Origin: an uncultured Eubacteriales bacterium
GTDB taxonomy: Bacteria; Bacillota; Clostridia; Christensenellales; Borkfalkiaceae
NCBI GenBank assembly: GCA_900549005.1
Contig: URMT01000038.1
Span: 1-14,517, forward strand
Direction: 5' to 3'
DNA: 14,517 nucleotides
A model generated the notes under the pieces. That model had not been told where the DNA came from and made no database searches. It was given only the letters and a program-made list of their open reading frames with translations. Of the stretch, positions 12,824-14,517 are shown piece after piece. A program made the translations under genes and the position numbers. The first letter of the stretch is position 1, and the number at the start of each line of letters is the position of its first letter.

Positions 12824-13711
12824 ATGGTCGGATTTTTTAAGGGAACGGCTACGGCTATGGTTACCCCCTTCAAGGACGGAGAAGTCAACTTTGAAGCCTT
12901 CGGGAAAATGATTGAATACCAGATTGAAAACGGCACGGATATGCTCCTTGTGCTGGGCACCACGGGCGAACCGCCCACGATGACCGACGAAGAGAAGGCC
13001 GCCGTTATGCGCTTTACGGCAGAGCGTGCAAAGGGCCGCGCCAAGATTATGTTCGGCTGCGGTTCAAACAGCACGGCGCACGCCGTTGAGATGGCAAAAC
13101 TTGCCGAAAGCATAGGCGCCGACGGATTGCTGGCCGTTACGCCCTACTACAACAAGTGCACTCAAAACGGCATAGTGGAATACTACAAGGCCATATGCTC
13201 CGCGGTTTCCATACCCGTAATCGCCTATAACGTTCCCCCGCGCACGGGCGTGAACATTCTGCCCGCGACGGCCGAAAAGCTGGCGGAAATACCCAATATG
13301 GCGGGAATAAAAGAGGCGTGCGGCAATATGGAGCAGATTTGCGAGACTATGAGGCGCGTGCGCGGAAAGATGGACGTATATTCGGGCGACGACAACCTGA
13401 ACTTGCCCATACTTGCAATAGGCGGCGCGGGACTCATTTCGGTAGTTTCGAACATAGCGCCAAAAGAGTGCAAGCAGGTATACGAATATATGGCGGCGCA
13501 CGATTTGGACAGAGCCAACGAACTGGAAGACAGACTTCTGCCGCTGATTGACGCGTGCTTTACCGAGGTCAATCCCATACCCGTAAAATACGGCTGCAAC
13601 GTGATAGGGCTCGACGCGGGACTGCCCCGCCCTCCCCTCACCGAGCTTGAAGACGCGCACAAGAAGATAATGGACGAATGTATTGCAAAGCTGGGGTTGA
13701 AAAAGGTATGA
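12824..13711 (+). CDS. dapA: 4-hydroxy-tetrahydrodipicolinate synthase
   Basis: DapA condenses pyruvate with aspartate semialdehyde, the first committed step to lysine and diaminopimelate. The 295-residue TIM barrel has the key residues Thr46-Thr47 (GTTGEPPT), Tyr135 (IAYNVPPRTG, with Arg140) and the Schiff-base Lys163 (GIKEACGN); VTPYYNK (105-111) is also canonical. I choose the ATG at 12824 because GGAGG lies 8 bases before it. The upstream ATG at 12809 overlaps that site and adds five residues (MEDLR). It is coupled to dapB by an ATGA overlap at 13708-13711. It probably has its own promoter, since about 500 bp of hairpin-rich spacer separate it from asd. Confidence 0.97.
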   Translation: MVGFFKGTATAMVTPFKDGEVNFEAFGKMIEYQIENGTDMLLVLGTTGEPPTMTDEEKAAVMRFTAERAKGRAKIMFGCGSNSTAHAVEMAKLAESIGADGLLAVTPYYNKCTQNGIVEYYKAICSAVSIPVIAYNVPPRTGVNILPATAEKLAEIPNMAGIKEACGNMEQICETMRRVRGKMDVYSGDDNLNLPILAIGGAGLISVVSNIAPKECKQVYEYMAAHDLDRANELEDRLLPLIDACFTEVNPIPVKYGCNVIGLDAGLPRPPLTELEDAHKKIMDECIAKLGLKKV

Positions 13712-14463
13712 TTAAGATACTTGTCTGCGGAATAGCGGGGCATATGGGCAGGAATATATGCGAATTACTCGCGGGCGACGGCGAAGCCGAGGTCGTTTGC
13801 GGCGTAGATTTGCACGAGAGCGAAAACTTTAAAGGCAAGGTATACAAGACCTTTGCCGAAGTGCAGGAGAATGTTGACGTTGTGATTGACTTTTCCTCCC
13901 CCGCCTGCCTGAAAGACGAAATGGAATACTGCACAGGCCGCGGCGTGCCCGCGGTGATTGCCGCAACGGGATATACCCCCGAACAGCTTGCCTATATAGA
14001 CGAATGTTCCAAAAAAGTCGCCATATTCCGCACGGCAAACTTTTCGGTAGGCGTAAACCTTTTGGTGAAGCTGGTAAAGGAGGCGGCAGCCTTCCTCGGC
14101 GAGAGCTTTGACATAGAGATTGTGGAAAAGCACCACAACCTTAAAAAGGACGCACCCAGCGGCACGGCGCTTATGCTTGCCGACAGCGCAAATTCCGCCT
14201 TTGAGCAGAAGAAGCCGTATGTATGCGGCAGAGAGGGAATGGTAGGCGCGCGCGGCAGAGAGATTGGTATGCACGCCGTGCGCGGCGGCACGATAGTGGG
14301 CGAACACGAGGTGCTGTTCTGCGGCGAGGACGAAATTATAACGCTTGCGCACTCGGCACGCTCCAAAAAGGTGTTCGCGGCGGGTGCGATACGCGCGGCA
14401 AAATGGCTTGCGGGCAAACCCGCGGGAATGTACGATATGAAAAACGTGCTTGAAAACCTGTAA
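13708..14463 (+). CDS. dapB: 4-hydroxy-tetrahydrodipicolinate reductase
   Basis: DapB reduces the DapA product to tetrahydrodipicolinate with NAD(P)H; in spore formers the DapA product also feeds dipicolinate. The 251-residue protein begins at the ATG at 13708, which overlaps the dapA stop (ATGA), with a weak AAAAAGG just before it. The coenzyme loop is CGIAGHMGRN (7-16). VIDFSSP (59-65) and the AATGY segment (86-89) are typical. The catalytic region EKHHNLKKDAPSGTA has His142-His143, Lys146 and the DAPSGTA substrate loop (148-154). The length is slightly below that of the E. coli enzyme but usual for Bacillota. A terminator follows at 14495. Confidence 0.97.
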   Translation: MIKILVCGIAGHMGRNICELLAGDGEAEVVCGVDLHESENFKGKVYKTFAEVQENVDVVIDFSSPACLKDEMEYCTGRGVPAVIAATGYTPEQLAYIDECSKKVAIFRTANFSVGVNLLVKLVKEAAAFLGESFDIEIVEKHHNLKKDAPSGTALMLADSANSAFEQKKPYVCGREGMVGARGREIGMHAVRGGTIVGEHEVLFCGEDEIITLAHSARSKKVFAAGAIRAAKWLAGKPAGMYDMKNVLENL

Positions 14464-14494
14464 ATAATCTTTTACATAAGTAAAACAGCCGCGG

Positions 14495-14517
14495 GGCGCG
14501 GAAAAATTTTCCGCGCC
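14495..14517 (+). terminator. Terminator after dapB (cut by the window edge)
   Basis: GGCGCGGAAAA (14495-14505) pairs with TTTTCCGCGCC (14507-14517) around a single A. The window ends at the base of the stem, so the T run, if present, cannot be seen. The composition resembles the terminator at 4942-4986. Confidence 0.65.

Overview
The window looks like a chromosomal segment of a spore-forming Bacillota bacterium, most likely Clostridia, of moderate GC. The grounds are strong GGAGG-type ribosome binding sites, sigma-A-like promoters with 17 bp spacers, two CotF-type spore coat genes, a lysine (L-box) riboswitch, a tRNA gene with encoded CCA, and hairpin-plus-T-run terminators. I cannot name the genus from sequence alone.

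Left part (1-1585): a small unknown gene (minus) and a WYL-domain transcription regulator (plus) diverge from a region with a good promoter overlapped by a symmetrical TGACA/TGTCA site, so the regulator may control itself and its neighbour. 1590-2600 is gene-poor: a promoter, a decayed ORF, two copies of an about 100 bp segment each ending in the first bases of tRNA-Ser, a palindromic element, the intact tRNA-Ser(UGA) with its terminator, and a rod-shaped imperfect inverted repeat of about 175 bp. This runs into a decaying redox locus on the minus strand: two aldo-keto reductase genes with lost C-termini and the out-of-frame C-terminal remnant of a flavodoxin.

Middle part (4381-10776): two small CotF-like genes on plus, a bidirectional terminator, then a minus-strand cluster read from about 10890 down to 5009: a six-helix membrane protein with a long charged tail, a SAM methyltransferase, Hsp33 (hslO), a TPR protein, a HEAT-like protein and a frameshifted small membrane protein. 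The hslO, TPR and HEAT-like genes are joined by 4-bp ATGA overlaps, which implies translational coupling and possibly a shared stress role.

Right part (10899-14517): divergent promoters lead left into that cluster and right into a lysine riboswitch with terminator, then asd (archaeal-type), a hairpin-rich spacer of about 500 bp, and dapA-dapB (ATGA overlap). Asd, DapA and DapB carry aspartyl phosphate to tetrahydrodipicolinate, feeding lysine, peptidoglycan diaminopimelate and spore dipicolinate. One palindrome in the asd-dapA spacer has the same arms as the palindrome beside the truncated tRNA copy 10.5 kb away, so it is an interspersed repeat. The window holds no CRISPR array, transposase or recognisable defence operon. 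The most unusual material is the repeat and RNA-like structure around tRNA-Ser.
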